The notes under the pieces are model-generated. The model was not told the origin of the DNA and did not search any database. It was given only the letters and a program-made list of their open reading frames with translations. A stretch of 64,000 bases of DNA, from assembly GCF_022808325.1 (NCBI RefSeq), contig NZ_JALGCL010000002.1:435016-499015 (forward strand), in the 5' to 3' direction. This document shows, one piece after another, positions 1 through 8,572 of this stretch (positions within the stretch are counted from its first letter, which is position 1; the number at the start of each line of letters is the position of its first letter). This DNA comes from Cognatiluteimonas sedimenti. GTDB lineage: Bacteria > Pseudomonadota > Gammaproteobacteria > Xanthomonadales > Xanthomonadaceae. Made by a program: the position numbers and the translations under genes.

Positions 1-249
1 AAGCAGGGTGGCGCGGCGCCAGCCATAGGTGTGTTTGTCCGTCGGGGCGCGCCGCGCCATCACCGCCGCGCCCCAGGCCAGGCCCAGGCCGAGGACGTCG
101 CCGAGGTTGTGCAGCGCATCGGACAGCAGCGCCAGCGAATCGGTGGCGAAGCCGTAGCCGGCTTCGACGACGGTATAGGCGAGGTTGATCAGGGTGACCA
201 CCGCGAACGCGCGGGTGGTCGAGCCGTGGTGATGGTCGTGGCCGTGCAT
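1..249 (-). CDS. Cation diffusion facilitator (CDF) transporter, 5' part only
   Basis: The first 83 codons of a minus-strand gene that runs off the left edge. It begins with a His-rich leader (HGHDHHHG), typical of the metal-binding N-terminus of Zn/Cd/Co exporters of the CzcD/ZitB type. Next comes a first membrane segment ending in YTVVEAGYGF and the conserved SLALLSDALHNLGD stretch, whose Asp residues form the transmembrane metal site in this family. The role is proton-driven export of divalent metal from the cytoplasm. The only reasonable start is ATG at 249; the next upstream ATG hits a stop after three codons. It lies downstream of pyrH on the same strand with a 93-bp gap, so it may be read through from pyrH. 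Family assignment is confident; the metal is not known. Confidence 0.85.
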   Translation of the reverse strand, partial: MHGHDHHHGSTTRAFAVVTLINLAYTVVEAGYGFATDSLALLSDALHNLGDVLGLGLAWGAAVMARRAPTDKHTYGWRRATLL

Positions 250-342
250 GCGGTTATCGTGGCATGCGCCGGGAACGGACACTATTCCGCCGGCGTGCCT
301 GGCCTGGCCTGGCCGGCCCGCGACGCCGCCGGGAAAGCGCCG

Positions 343-1065
343 TCAGTCGCGCCCCTGCACCAGGGTGCCGATGTCCTCGCCGCGCAGGATCCGCAGCAAG
401 GTGCCAGGCTGGGACATGTCGAAGACGCGCAGCGGCAGGTCGCTGTCGCGCGCCAGCGCGAACGCGGCGGTGTCCATCACCTGCAGGTTGCGGGCGATGA
501 CCTCGTTGTAGCTGAGCTTCTGGTAGCGGGTGGCGTCCGGGTGCTTCTTCGGATCCTTGTCGTACACGCCATCGACCTTGGTCGCCTTCAGCAGCAGGTC
601 GGCGCCGATCTCGATCGCGCGCAGCGCGGCGCCCGAGTCGGTGGTGAAGAACGGGCTGCCGACGCCGGCGGCGAAGATCACCAGCCGGCCCTTTTCCAGG
701 TGCCGGATCGCGCGACGCCGGATGTAGTCCTCGCAGACGTCGTTGATCTTGATCGCGCTCATCACCCGCGCCTTGGCGCCGAGCTTCTCCAGCGCGTCCT
801 GCATCGCCAGCGCGTTGATCACGGTGGCCAGCATGCCCATCTGGTCGCCGGTGACCCGGTCCATGCCGCCGGCCGCCAGGCCGGCGCCGCGGAAGATGTT
901 GCCGCCGCCGATCACCAGCGCGACCTCCGCCCCGGCCTGCTGCGCCTCGATCACCTCGCGCGCCAGGCGCCCGATCACCTTGGGATCGATGCCGTAGTCC
1001 TCGTCGCCCATCAACGCTTCGCCGGACAGCTTCAACAGGATGCGGCGATAGGCGAGTTGGGGCAT
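343..1065 (-). CDS. pyrH: UMP kinase
   Basis: 240 aa, the usual length for bacterial PyrH. It phosphorylates UMP to UDP with ATP in the cytoplasm, for pyrimidine nucleotide synthesis. The amino-acid-kinase fold is recognisable from [14 protein letters not shown] at the N-terminus, the GGGNIFRG loop near residue 55, and the [12 protein letters not shown] segment that precedes nucleotide binding. The frame is open further upstream, but MPQLAYRR at 1065 is the start expected from the family. A good -10 (TAGAAT) lies 36 nt upstream, so the gene has its own promoter in the gap after the LysR gene. In most proteobacteria pyrH follows tsf directly; here about 7.5 kb separates them. Confidence 0.97.
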   Translation of the reverse strand: MPQLAYRRILLKLSGEALMGDEDYGIDPKVIGRLAREVIEAQQAGAEVALVIGGGNIFRGAGLAAGGMDRVTGDQMGMLATVINALAMQDALEKLGAKARVMSAIKINDVCEDYIRRRAIRHLEKGRLVIFAAGVGSPFFTTDSGAALRAIEIGADLLLKATKVDGVYDKDPKKHPDATRYQKLSYNEVIARNLQVMDTAAFALARDSDLPLRVFDMSQPGTLLRILRGEDIGTLVQGRD

Positions 1066-1100
1066 GCGGGGGCTCCGGGCAGTGGTGTGCGGCAGACGGA

Positions 1101-1106
1101 ATTCTA
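1101..1106 (-). promoter_or_regulatory. pyrH promoter, -10 element
   Basis: Minus-strand TAGAAT lies in the 61-bp gap between the LysR stop and the pyrH start. It predicts a transcript start near 1094 and a leader of about 29 nt. The expected -35 position (1124-1129) reads TGATCG, a poor match, as for many genes in this window. It implies pyrH is transcribed independently of the rpsB-tsf unit. Confidence 0.55.
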
Positions 1107-1126
1107 GTCGATGGCCCGGGTCGCGA

Positions 1127-2179
1127 TCAGGCGGCTTCGGCCTCCGCTTCTTCCCCGGCCCCGACGGGCAGGCCCGCCTGGCTGGCGACCGCGCGCGCCA
1201 CTTCCGCCTGCGAGGTCGCCGCGGCCACCCGCATCGCGTCGCAGCATTCGCCGCTGTCCGGGCAGGCGGTGCGCATGAAGTCGACCTCGAACCTGAGCCG
1301 TTCCACCAGGAAGTCGACGAAGGCGCGGATCTTGGGCGATTGCGCCTGGCCACGCGGGAACACGGCATTGAAGTCCATCATCGGCCCGCTCCATCCGGCC
1401 AGGACGCGGCGCAGCAGCCCCTTCTCGACGTAGGGCTTGGCGCTGACCTCGCTCAGGAGCATCAGCCCTTCGCCCGACAGCAGCGGTTCGGTCAGTGCGC
1501 TGGGATCGTTGGCCACGATGACCGGCTCGACCCGGTATTCCTGTTCGCGCGCGCCGTCGCCGAGCGGCCAGTAATAGTTGCCGTTGCGGGCGAACTTGGG
1601 GAACGCGAAGGTCCGGTGCGCCGCCAGTTCGTCCGGATGCCTGGGTTCGCCGTGCAGGTCCAGGTAACGCCCACTGGCGAACACCTGGGTGCGGAACCGG
1701 CCCAGCCGGCGCGCCACCAGGCTCGAATCGGCCAATGGGCCGATCCGCAGCGCGATGTCGATTTCCTTGTCGATCAGGTCGAGCTTCTCGTTGGTCAGGA
1801 CCATCTCGACCCTCACCTCCGGATGGCGCGCGCGGAATTCGGCCAGCAGCGGCGCGATCCAGATCACCCCGGCGCTGTAAGGCGAGGTGAAGCGCAACCA
1901 GCCCCGCGGGCCGTCCTGCAACTGGCTGATCGCGCTTTCGGCCTCGTCGAGGTCGCGGGCGATACCGCGGCAATGCTCGAAATAGATGTTGCCGGCCTCG
2001 GTGAGGCCGAGCTTGCGCGTGGTGCGATGCAGGAGCTGCGCGCCGAGGCGTGTTTCCAGTTCCTGCACCTTGCGGCTGACGGTGGTCTTGGGCAGGCGCA
2101 GCGCGCGCGCGGCGGCGACGAAACTTCCCAGCTCGGCCACCTTGACGAAGACCAGGGTGTCGTTGAGATCGCGGGCCAT
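1127..2179 (-). CDS. LysR-family transcriptional regulator with a Cys-containing tail
   Basis: 350 aa. The N-terminal winged helix-turn-helix (about residues 5-65, with [21 protein letters not shown]) and the effector-binding domain (about 90-300) are typical of the CrgA/PtxR-like LysR branch. The start is supported by a perfect AGGAGG Shine-Dalgarno (plus-strand 2186-2191), 6 nt before ATG. It is divergent from the RND efflux operon, so it is the likely activator or repressor of that pump, as in mexT-mexEF-oprN. The odd part is the C-terminus: LysR proteins usually end near residue 300, but this one has about 47 extra residues. They include a Cys cluster (CPDSGECC) and an acidic, Ala-rich end. 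A redox or metal-sensing role for that tail is speculation. Which ligand it senses cannot be told. Confidence 0.92.
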   Translation of the reverse strand: MARDLNDTLVFVKVAELGSFVAAARALRLPKTTVSRKVQELETRLGAQLLHRTTRKLGLTEAGNIYFEHCRGIARDLDEAESAISQLQDGPRGWLRFTSPYSAGVIWIAPLLAEFRARHPEVRVEMVLTNEKLDLIDKEIDIALRIGPLADSSLVARRLGRFRTQVFASGRYLDLHGEPRHPDELAAHRTFAFPKFARNGNYYWPLGDGAREQEYRVEPVIVANDPSALTEPLLSGEGLMLLSEVSAKPYVEKGLLRRVLAGWSGPMMDFNAVFPRGQAQSPKIRAFVDFLVERLRFEVDFMRTACPDSGECCDAMRVAAATSQAEVARAVASQAGLPVGAGEEAEAEAA

Positions 2180-2233
2180 CTTGGGCCTCCTGAAGGCGGG
2201 GGTACGCGCGGAAGAGCCGATTGGCCCGGGGGT

Positions 2234-2247
2234 GGAACAATTATTCC
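2234..2247. promoter_or_regulatory. Near-palindromic site in the lysR/efflux intergenic region
   Basis: GGAACAATTATTCC is a 14-bp near-palindrome (GGAAYAATTRTTCC read either way) and the most AT-rich patch of the divergent region 2180-2316. Its place between the two promoters makes it a candidate regulator site or a promoter core. It does not show a clean T-N11-A LysR box, so assignment to the adjacent LysR protein rests on position only. Confidence 0.35.
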
Positions 2248-2316
2248 CCGATTTGCCGGCTAATCAAGTGCAGGCGCGGGGCCTAGCCTTCGCACCTCGC
2301 TTCGACTGGAGTCCCC

Positions 2317-2595
2317 GTGTCCTTCCGGCGCGCCACCACCCTCGTCCTTGTCCCCGTCATCGGGGCGGGAGCCATTGCCCTCGGCGGGTTGGCCATCGTG
2401 GCCCTGCAGGCCGCCATGGCCCTGGGCCGGGCCGAAGCGTGGCTGATGGCCTGGACGCTCGCATTCGTGGTGGGGTTGCCGCTGGCGCTGCCCCTGCTGG
2501 CGCTGGCGCAGCACGCACCATTCCGTATTTGGGAGAGAAAGTCCCGCCATCGGGACAATCCTTTCCACTCCCCCGCACATCGAGGTTCCCCATGA
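2317..2595 (+). CDS. Small two-helix membrane protein (DUF2798-like), first gene of the efflux operon
   Basis: A 92-aa reading frame starting with GTG. Residues about 7-30 and 42-66 are two hydrophobic helices joined by a short RAEAW-type turn, resembling small DUF2798-type membrane proteins; the last ~20 residues are polar and unlike a domain. Its TGA overlaps the ATG of the adaptor gene as ATGA, the same coupling seen elsewhere in this window, which argues that it is translated. Against it: no strong Shine-Dalgarno, and the 3' third includes a perfect hairpin (GTCCCG-CCAT-CGGGAC, 2541-2556), so this stretch could instead be the untranslated leader of the efflux genes. Function unknown. Confidence 0.5.
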   Translation: MSFRRATTLVLVPVIGAGAIALGGLAIVALQAAMALGRAEAWLMAWTLAFVVGLPLALPLLALAQHAPFRIWERKSRHRDNPFHSPAHRGSP

Positions 2596-3809
2596 CACTC
2601 CGCAAGCTTCCCGCCGCCCGCAAGGCGGACATGCGTTCCGGCACCGCGCTGCCCTGGCTGGCGCTATCGCTTGCCCTGCCGATCGCCCTGGCCATTGCCG
2701 GCTGCGACAGCCGCGCCCAGGAAGCGGCGAACCTGCCGCCACCGCCGGCGGTGAGCGTCGCCACCGTGCTCAGCAAGCCCGTGCACCAGTGGGACACCTT
2801 CAACGGCCGCGTCACCGCGGTCGAAAGCGTCGAACTGCGCCCGCGCGTGAGCGGCTACGTACGACGCGTCGCCTTCGACGAAGGCCAGGAAGTGAAGCAG
2901 GGCGACCTGCTGTTCGTGATCGATCCGCGTCCCTACCAGGCCGTGCTGGACCAGGCGTGGGCGCAGCTGCAGCGCGCCCGCGCCGAAGCACGGCTGGCGC
3001 AGGCGCAGGACGCGCGGGCGCAGACCCTGATCGAGGCCAAGGCGATCTCGCGCGAGGAATTCGAGGCCCGCAAGGCCGCCAGCGCCCAGGGCGACGCCGG
3101 CGTGCGCGCGGCCGAGGCCGCGGTCGCCGCGGCGCAGCTCGACCTGCAGTTCACGCAAGTGCGCGCGCCCATCGAAGGCCGCATCGGCCGGGCCATGGTC
3201 ACCGAGGGCAACCTCGCCCAGGCCGACCAGACCCTGCTGACCACGCTGGTGTCGCAGGATCCGATGTACGTGTACTTCGAGAGCGACGAGCAGACCTACC
3301 TGCGCTACGCCGAGCTGGCGCGCAAGGGCGAACGCACGCGCTCGAGCAACCCGGTCCGTGTCGGCCTGGCCAACGAGACCGGTTTCCCGCACGAGGGCAC
3401 GGTCGACTTCGTCGACAACCAGGTCGATCCGGCCACGGGCACGATCCGCGCCCGCGCAGTGCTGCCCAACCCGGACCGCGTCTTCACCCCGGGCCTGTTC
3501 GCGCGGGTGCAGGTGCAGGGCAGCGGCAAGTTCGACGCCATGCTGATCGACGACAAGGCCGTGCTCACCGACCAGGACCGCAAGTACGTCTACGTGCTCG
3601 GCCCGGAGAACAAGGCGGTGCGCAAGGACATCGTGCTCGGACGGATGATCGACGGGCTGCGCGTCGTCGAATCCGGCCTGGCCGCCCAAGACAAGGTGAT
3701 CGTGCACGGCGTGCAGAAGGTGTTCATGCCGGGCATGCCGGTTACCCCGCAGGCCATCGCCATGGGCGCACCCGCGCCGTCGCCCGCGCAAGCGGTCGCG
3801 ATGAAGTAA
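2592..3809 (+). CDS. RND efflux periplasmic adaptor lipoprotein (MexE/AcrA-type)
   Basis: 405 aa membrane fusion protein linking the inner-membrane RND pump to the outer-membrane channel. The N-terminal signal ends in a lipobox (LAIAGC), so Cys38 is probably lipidated. Next come a beta-barrel/lipoyl half (RPRVSGYVRRVAFDEGQEVKQGD), a coiled-coil hairpin rich in Ala/Arg/Glu (about residues 120-195), the second lipoyl half (VRAPIEGRIGRA) and beta-barrel and membrane-proximal domains. The best relatives by eye are MexE-like adaptors. The frame is open well upstream, but the lipobox fixes the start at 2592. It is the first canonical gene of a three-gene pump operon and lies 24 bp before the pump gene. 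Confidence 0.93.
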   Translation: MTLRKLPAARKADMRSGTALPWLALSLALPIALAIAGCDSRAQEAANLPPPPAVSVATVLSKPVHQWDTFNGRVTAVESVELRPRVSGYVRRVAFDEGQEVKQGDLLFVIDPRPYQAVLDQAWAQLQRARAEARLAQAQDARAQTLIEAKAISREEFEARKAASAQGDAGVRAAEAAVAAAQLDLQFTQVRAPIEGRIGRAMVTEGNLAQADQTLLTTLVSQDPMYVYFESDEQTYLRYAELARKGERTRSSNPVRVGLANETGFPHEGTVDFVDNQVDPATGTIRARAVLPNPDRVFTPGLFARVQVQGSGKFDAMLIDDKAVLTDQDRKYVYVLGPENKAVRKDIVLGRMIDGLRVVESGLAAQDKVIVHGVQKVFMPGMPVTPQAIAMGAPAPSPAQAVAMK

Positions 3810-3833
3810 GCGAAGCAGGAAAGGAACGACCCC

Positions 3834-6800
3834 ATGGATTTCTCCAGGTTCTTCATCGACCGGCCGATCTTCGCCGCGGTGCTGTCGATCGTGATCTTCG
3901 CCGCGGGGTTGATCTCGATCCCGCTGCTGCCGATCGGCGAATACCCCGAGGTGGTGCCGCCGTCGGTGGTGGTCACCGCCGTCTACCCTGGCGCCAATCC
4001 CAAGGTGATCGCCGAGACGGTGGCCACGCCGCTGGAGGAGGCGATCAACGGCGTCGAGGACATGATGTACACCAAGTCCGTCGCCGGCTCGGACGGCGTG
4101 CTGCAGATGACGGTGACCTTCCGTCCCGGCACCGACGCGGACGACGCCACGGTGCGGGTGCAGAACCGCGTCAGCCAGGCGCTGGCGCGGCTGCCGGAGG
4201 ACGTGCGCCGCCAGGGCGTGACCACGCAGAAGAAGTCGCCCACCTTCCTGATGGTGGTGCACCTGACTTCGCCCGAAGGCAAGTACGACACGCTGTACCT
4301 GCGCAACTACGCGCGCCTGCACGTCAAGGACGCGTTGTCCCGCATCACCGGCGTGGGCGACGCGCAGGTGTTCGGTGGCGGCGATTACGCGATGCGCGCC
4401 TGGCTGGACCCGGACAAGATCGCCTCGCGCGGCCTCACGGCGGGCGACGTGGTGCGCGCGATGCGCGAGCAGAACGTACAGGTTTCGGCCGGCCAGATCG
4501 GCGCCGAGCCGATGCCCGACAGCGACTTCCTGACCCTGATCAACGCGCAGGGCCGCCTGCACACCGAGCAGGAGTTCGGAAACATCGTGCTCAAGGCCGG
4601 CGCCGACGGCGAAGTCGTGCGCCTGTCCGACGTCGCGCGGCTGGAGCTGGGCGCCGGCGACTACACCCTGCGTTCCAGGCTCGACGGCAACAACGCCGTG
4701 GGCATCGGCATCTTCCAGGCCCCTGGGGCCAACGCGCTGGACATCCGCGATTCGGTGATCGCGACCATGGACGACATGTCGGAACGGTTCCCGGACGGCA
4801 TCGAGTACGAGGCCGTCTACGACACCACGATCTTCGTGCGCGACTCGATCAAGGCCGTGGTCAGCACCCTGCTCGAAGCGGTGCTGCTGGTGGTGCTGGT
4901 GGTGATCCTGTTCCTGCAGACCTGGCGCGCCTCGATCATCCCGCTGATCGCGGTGCCGGTATCGATCGTGGGCACCTTCGCAGCGTTGTACCTGCTGGGG
5001 TTCTCGATCAACACGCTGAGCCTGTTCGGCCTGGTGCTGGCGATCGGCATCGTGGTCGACGACGCGATCGTGGTGGTGGAGAACGTCGAACGCAACATCG
5101 AGGAAGGATTGAGCCCGCTGGCCGCCGCCCACCAGGCGATGCGCGAGGTGTCCGGGCCGATCATCGCGATCGCGCTGGTGCTGTGCGCCGTGTTCGTGCC
5201 GATGGCGTTCCTGTCGGGCGTGACCGGGCAGTTCTACAAGCAGTTCGCCGTCACCATCGCGATCTCCACCGTGATCTCGGCGATCAACTCGCTGACGTTG
5301 TCGCCGGCGCTGGCCGCGCGCCTGCTCAAGGCGCACGAGGCGCCCGGCTCCGATAAAGCGAGGGACAGGCCTTCACGGCTGATCGAGCGCCTGTTCGGCT
5401 GGCGGCTCCAGAATTACGTGTTCCATCCGTTCAACCGCTTTTTCAAGCGCAGTTCCGGCCGCTACCAGGGCGTGGTCTCGCGCGCGCTGGGCCGCCGTGG
5501 CGCGGTCTTCGTGGTCTATGCGGTGCTGCTCGCGTGCACCGGACTGATGTTCAAGGCGGTGCCGGCCGGGTTTATCCCGACCCAGGACAAGCTGTACCTG
5601 ATCGCCGGCGTGAAGATGCCGGAGGGCGCTTCGATCGCGCGCACCGACGCCATGCTGTCGCAGGTGGCCGACATCGCGATGGACACCGAGGGCGTCGCGC
5701 ACTCGATCGCGTTCCCGGGCCTGAACGCGTTGCAGTTCACCAACACCCCCAACACCGGCGTGGTATTCCTGCCGCTGGATCCGGCCGGCGAGCGCGACCG
5801 GAGCGCCGCGGAGATCAACGCCGAGATCAACCAGAAGATCGCAGGGTTGCAGGAAGGCTTCGCGTTCTCGCTGATGCCGCCACCGATCCTCGGCCTGGGC
5901 AACGGCAACGGCTACCAGATGTTCATCGAGGACCGCGGCAACCTCGGGTACGGCGCGCTGCAGGACGCGGTGGCGGCGATGCAGGGCGCGATCATGCAGA
6001 CGCCAGGCATGGGCTTCCCGATCACCAGCTACCAGGCGAACGTGCCGCAGCTGGATGCCGAGGTCGACCGGGTCAAGGCCAAGGCCCAGGGGGTGCCGCT
6101 GACCGAGCTGTTCGACACCTTGCAGACCTACCTGGGTTCGGCCTACGTCAACGACTTCAACGAGTTCGGCCGCACCTGGCAGGTCATCGCCCAGGCCGAC
6201 GCGCGCTTCCGCGACGACGTCCAGGACATCGGCAACCTGCGCACCCGCAACGATCGCGGCGAGATGGTGCCGATCGGGTCGATGGTGAAGATCCACCAGA
6301 CCTACGGTCCGGACCCGGTGCTGCGCTACAACGGCCATCCGGCCGCCGACCTGGCCGGCGAGGCGGATCCGCGCGTGCTGTCGTCGGCGCAGGCGATGGA
6401 CACGCTGGCCGGGCTGGCTGCGAAGGTGCTCCCCAACGGCATGGCAATCGAGTGGACCGATCTGAGCTACCAGCAGTCCACCCAGGGCAACGCGGCGCTG
6501 GTGGTCTTCCCCCTCGCCATCCTGCTCGCGTTCCTGGTGCTGGCGGCGCTTTACGAGAGCTGGACGCTGCCCCTGGCGGTGATCCTGATCGTGCCGATGA
6601 CGATGCTGTCGGCGCTGTTCGGGGTCTGGGCGACCGGTGGCGACAACAACGTGTTCGTCCAGGTCGGCCTGGTGGTGCTGATGGGACTGGCCTGCAAGAA
6701 CGCGATCCTGATCGTGGAGTTCGCGCGCGAGCTCGAGCTGCAGGGCAGGGGCGTGGTGGAGGCGGCGCTGGAAGCCTGCCGGCTGCGCCTGCGCCCGATC

Positions 6801-7040
6801 GTGATGACTTCGATCGCTTTCATCGCCGGGACCGTGCCGCTGGTGCTCAGCCACGGCGCCGGTGCGGAAGTGCGCTCGGCCACCGGCGTCACCGTGTTCG
6901 CCGGCATGATCGGCGTGACCCTGTTCGGGCTATTCCTGACCCCGGTGTTCTACGTCGCGCTGCGCAAGCTTGTGAACAGGCCGCTGGTGCGCCATGACGA
7001 CGCCACAAGCCATGCCCGTCCGTTGGAGGTGCTGCCATGA
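3834..7040 (+). CDS. RND multidrug efflux pump, HAE1 family (MexF-like)
   Basis: 1068 aa, a full-length inner-membrane proton/drug antiporter. The N-terminus (MDFSRFFIDRPIFAAVL) is diagnostic of HAE1 pumps. The paired transmembrane aspartates of the proton relay are present as D409-D410 in IVVDDAIVVVENV. Two large periplasmic loops follow TM1 and TM7, and the C-terminal half repeats the TM bundle. Overall it resembles MexF, which exports chloramphenicol, fluoroquinolones and other amphiphiles; substrates here cannot be read from sequence. A strong Shine-Dalgarno (AGGAAAGGA) precedes the ATG. The stop overlaps the next gene's ATG as ATGA. Confidence 0.96.
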   Translation: MDFSRFFIDRPIFAAVLSIVIFAAGLISIPLLPIGEYPEVVPPSVVVTAVYPGANPKVIAETVATPLEEAINGVEDMMYTKSVAGSDGVLQMTVTFRPGTDADDATVRVQNRVSQALARLPEDVRRQGVTTQKKSPTFLMVVHLTSPEGKYDTLYLRNYARLHVKDALSRITGVGDAQVFGGGDYAMRAWLDPDKIASRGLTAGDVVRAMREQNVQVSAGQIGAEPMPDSDFLTLINAQGRLHTEQEFGNIVLKAGADGEVVRLSDVARLELGAGDYTLRSRLDGNNAVGIGIFQAPGANALDIRDSVIATMDDMSERFPDGIEYEAVYDTTIFVRDSIKAVVSTLLEAVLLVVLVVILFLQTWRASIIPLIAVPVSIVGTFAALYLLGFSINTLSLFGLVLAIGIVVDDAIVVVENVERNIEEGLSPLAAAHQAMREVSGPIIAIALVLCAVFVPMAFLSGVTGQFYKQFAVTIAISTVISAINSLTLSPALAARLLKAHEAPGSDKARDRPSRLIERLFGWRLQNYVFHPFNRFFKRSSGRYQGVVSRALGRRGAVFVVYAVLLACTGLMFKAVPAGFIPTQDKLYLIAGVKMPEGASIARTDAMLSQVADIAMDTEGVAHSIAFPGLNALQFTNTPNTGVVFLPLDPAGERDRSAAEINAEINQKIAGLQEGFAFSLMPPPILGLGNGNGYQMFIEDRGNLGYGALQDAVAAMQGAIMQTPGMGFPITSYQANVPQLDAEVDRVKAKAQGVPLTELFDTLQTYLGSAYVNDFNEFGRTWQVIAQADARFRDDVQDIGNLRTRNDRGEMVPIGSMVKIHQTYGPDPVLRYNGHPAADLAGEADPRVLSSAQAMDTLAGLAAKVLPNGMAIEWTDLSYQQSTQGNAALVVFPLAILLAFLVLAALYESWTLPLAVILIVPMTMLSALFGVWATGGDNNVFVQVGLVVLMGLACKNAILIVEFARELELQGRGVVEAALEACRLRLRPIVMTSIAFIAGTVPLVLSHGAGAEVRSATGVTVFAGMIGVTLFGLFLTPVFYVALRKLVNRPLVRHDDATSHARPLEVLP

Positions 7041-8485
7041 CCGGTTACAGGTTGATGATCACGTCGCTGCTCGCCACCACCCTGGCGGCGTGCAGCGTGG
7101 GCCCCGACTTCGTACGGCCCGACGTGCCCGTGCCGGAGGCATTCGCGCGATCGCCGGCAAAGGCGGCGGCGGATGCGACGCCGGCCGTCGATCCGGCGTT
7201 CTGGACCACGTTCGGCGACCCGCAGCTCACCGCCCTGGTCGAGCAGGCGCTGGACGCCAACCACGACCTGCGCATCGCACTGGCAAGCTACGACCGCGCC
7301 AATGCGCTGTTGCGTGGCGCGAAGTTCGACCATTTCCCCACCATCACCGCCCGCGCCCAAGGCAGCGACGGGCGTTCCAGCAGCGACCAGGTGCCGGGCG
7401 TCGACCGCGACGCTCGTGACGCCGAGTCGTACAGCGCCGGGATCCAGGCGAGCTGGGAGCTGGACCTGTTCGGCCGCATCCGCCGCGGCGTCGAAGCCGG
7501 CCGTGCCGACGCCGCGGCCAGCGCGGCGGACCTGGCGGCGGCGCAGGTGGCCATCGTCGGCCAGGTGGCACGCACTTATTTCGACCTGCGCGGGTTGCAG
7601 GAGCGCCTGCGCGTGGCGCGCGGGAATGCCGACAACCAGCGCGAGACGCTGCGCCTGGTCGACGCGCGCCTGCGCGCCGGCCGCGGCACCGAGTTCGACA
7701 CGGCGCGTGCGCGCGCCCAGCTCGAAGCCACGTCCGCGCGCATTCCCGCGCTGGAGGCGCAGGTTGCGTTCGACATGCACCGGCTCGCCGTGCTCGTCGG
7801 CAGGACCCCCGACGCGCTGGTCGCCGACCTCGAGGCTCCGCGCGCGCTGCCGGAGCTTCCCGCGCGCCTGGACGCCGGCACCCCCGGTGAGCTGTTGGCG
7901 CGCCGGCCCGATGTCGCCGCCGCCGAGCAGCGCCTGCACGCGGCCACCGCGCGCATCGGCGTGGCGACGGCGGACCTGTTCCCGCGCTTCACCCTCGGCG
8001 GCCTCGTCGGCAGCCAGGCCGTCGACGCCGGCGCGCTGTTCGAACGCGACAGCGAAACCCGCCTGGTCGCGCTCGGCGTGGACTGGTCGTTCCTCGACGT
8101 CGGCCGCGTGCGTGCGCGCATCGCCGCCGCCGATGCCGGCGCCGCCGGCGCATTGGCCCGCTACGAACAGGCGGTGCTGCTCGCGCTGGAGGACACCGAG
8201 AACGCACTGGTGCGCCACGCCCGTGCCCGGGTCGAGGACGCGCACCTGCAGAACGCCGCCAGCGACAGCGCCCGCGCCGCGGAACTGGCGCACGTGCGCT
8301 TCGAGGCCGGCGCCGCCGACCTGTTCGAGGTGCTCGACGCCGAGCGCACCCGCCTGCAGGCGCAGGACGCCTTCGCCGCCGCGCGTACCCGCACGGTGGT
8401 CAGCGCGGTCGCGCTGTACCAGGCGATGGCCGGCGGCTGGCCGGCACGGATGCCGGTGGATCGGCGGGTGGGGCGGCGGGACTGA
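7037..8485 (+). CDS. Outer-membrane efflux channel lipoprotein (NodT/OprM family)
   Basis: 482 aa. The signal ends in a lipobox with Cys19 (LAAC), followed by SVGPDFVRPDVPVP, the usual start of OprM/OprN-type channels. Two repeated outer-membrane-factor halves follow; FDTARARAQLEATSARIPALEAQ and AEQRLHAATARIG are the long periplasmic helices. It forms the trimeric exit duct for the adjacent RND pump. Translation is coupled to the pump gene (ATGA). The operon ends before the convergent tsf gene, and the hairpin between them has its T-run on the tsf side only. Confidence 0.94.
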   Translation: MTGYRLMITSLLATTLAACSVGPDFVRPDVPVPEAFARSPAKAAADATPAVDPAFWTTFGDPQLTALVEQALDANHDLRIALASYDRANALLRGAKFDHFPTITARAQGSDGRSSSDQVPGVDRDARDAESYSAGIQASWELDLFGRIRRGVEAGRADAAASAADLAAAQVAIVGQVARTYFDLRGLQERLRVARGNADNQRETLRLVDARLRAGRGTEFDTARARAQLEATSARIPALEAQVAFDMHRLAVLVGRTPDALVADLEAPRALPELPARLDAGTPGELLARRPDVAAAEQRLHAATARIGVATADLFPRFTLGGLVGSQAVDAGALFERDSETRLVALGVDWSFLDVGRVRARIAAADAGAAGALARYEQAVLLALEDTENALVRHARARVEDAHLQNAASDSARAAELAHVRFEAGAADLFEVLDAERTRLQAQDAFAAARTRTVVSAVALYQAMAGGWPARMPVDRRVGRRD

Positions 8486-8502
8486 GGGGCTCGCGTTGCG
8501 AC

Positions 8503-8532
8503 AAAAAAAGGCCCGCGAGCGATCGCGGGCCT
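8503..8532 (-). terminator. Rho-independent terminator of the rpsB-tsf unit
   Basis: Perfect 10-bp stem AGGCCCGCGA / TCGCGGGCCT with loop GCGA (8509-8532). On the minus strand it is followed by seven T residues (8503-8509 as A on the plus strand). It ends tsf transcription 40 bp after the tsf stop. Read the other way there is no T-run, so it is probably weaker for the convergent efflux operon. Confidence 0.9.
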
Positions 8533-8572
8533 CTTGCGCAGCCGGGCATGGCCCGGACCTGCAGCAGGAGAA

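Noticed and set aside
2541..2556. GTCCCG-CCAT-CGGGAC hairpin as a terminator before the efflux adaptor
   Set aside because: No T-run follows and a Shine-Dalgarno and start codon come soon after. Noted only as a feature within the small ORF.
2664..5336. 890-codon open frame on the minus strand opposite the efflux genes
   Set aside because: Composition is His/Arg/Asp/Gln-rich without domains. It is the antisense shadow of two well-identified genes in GC-rich DNA.
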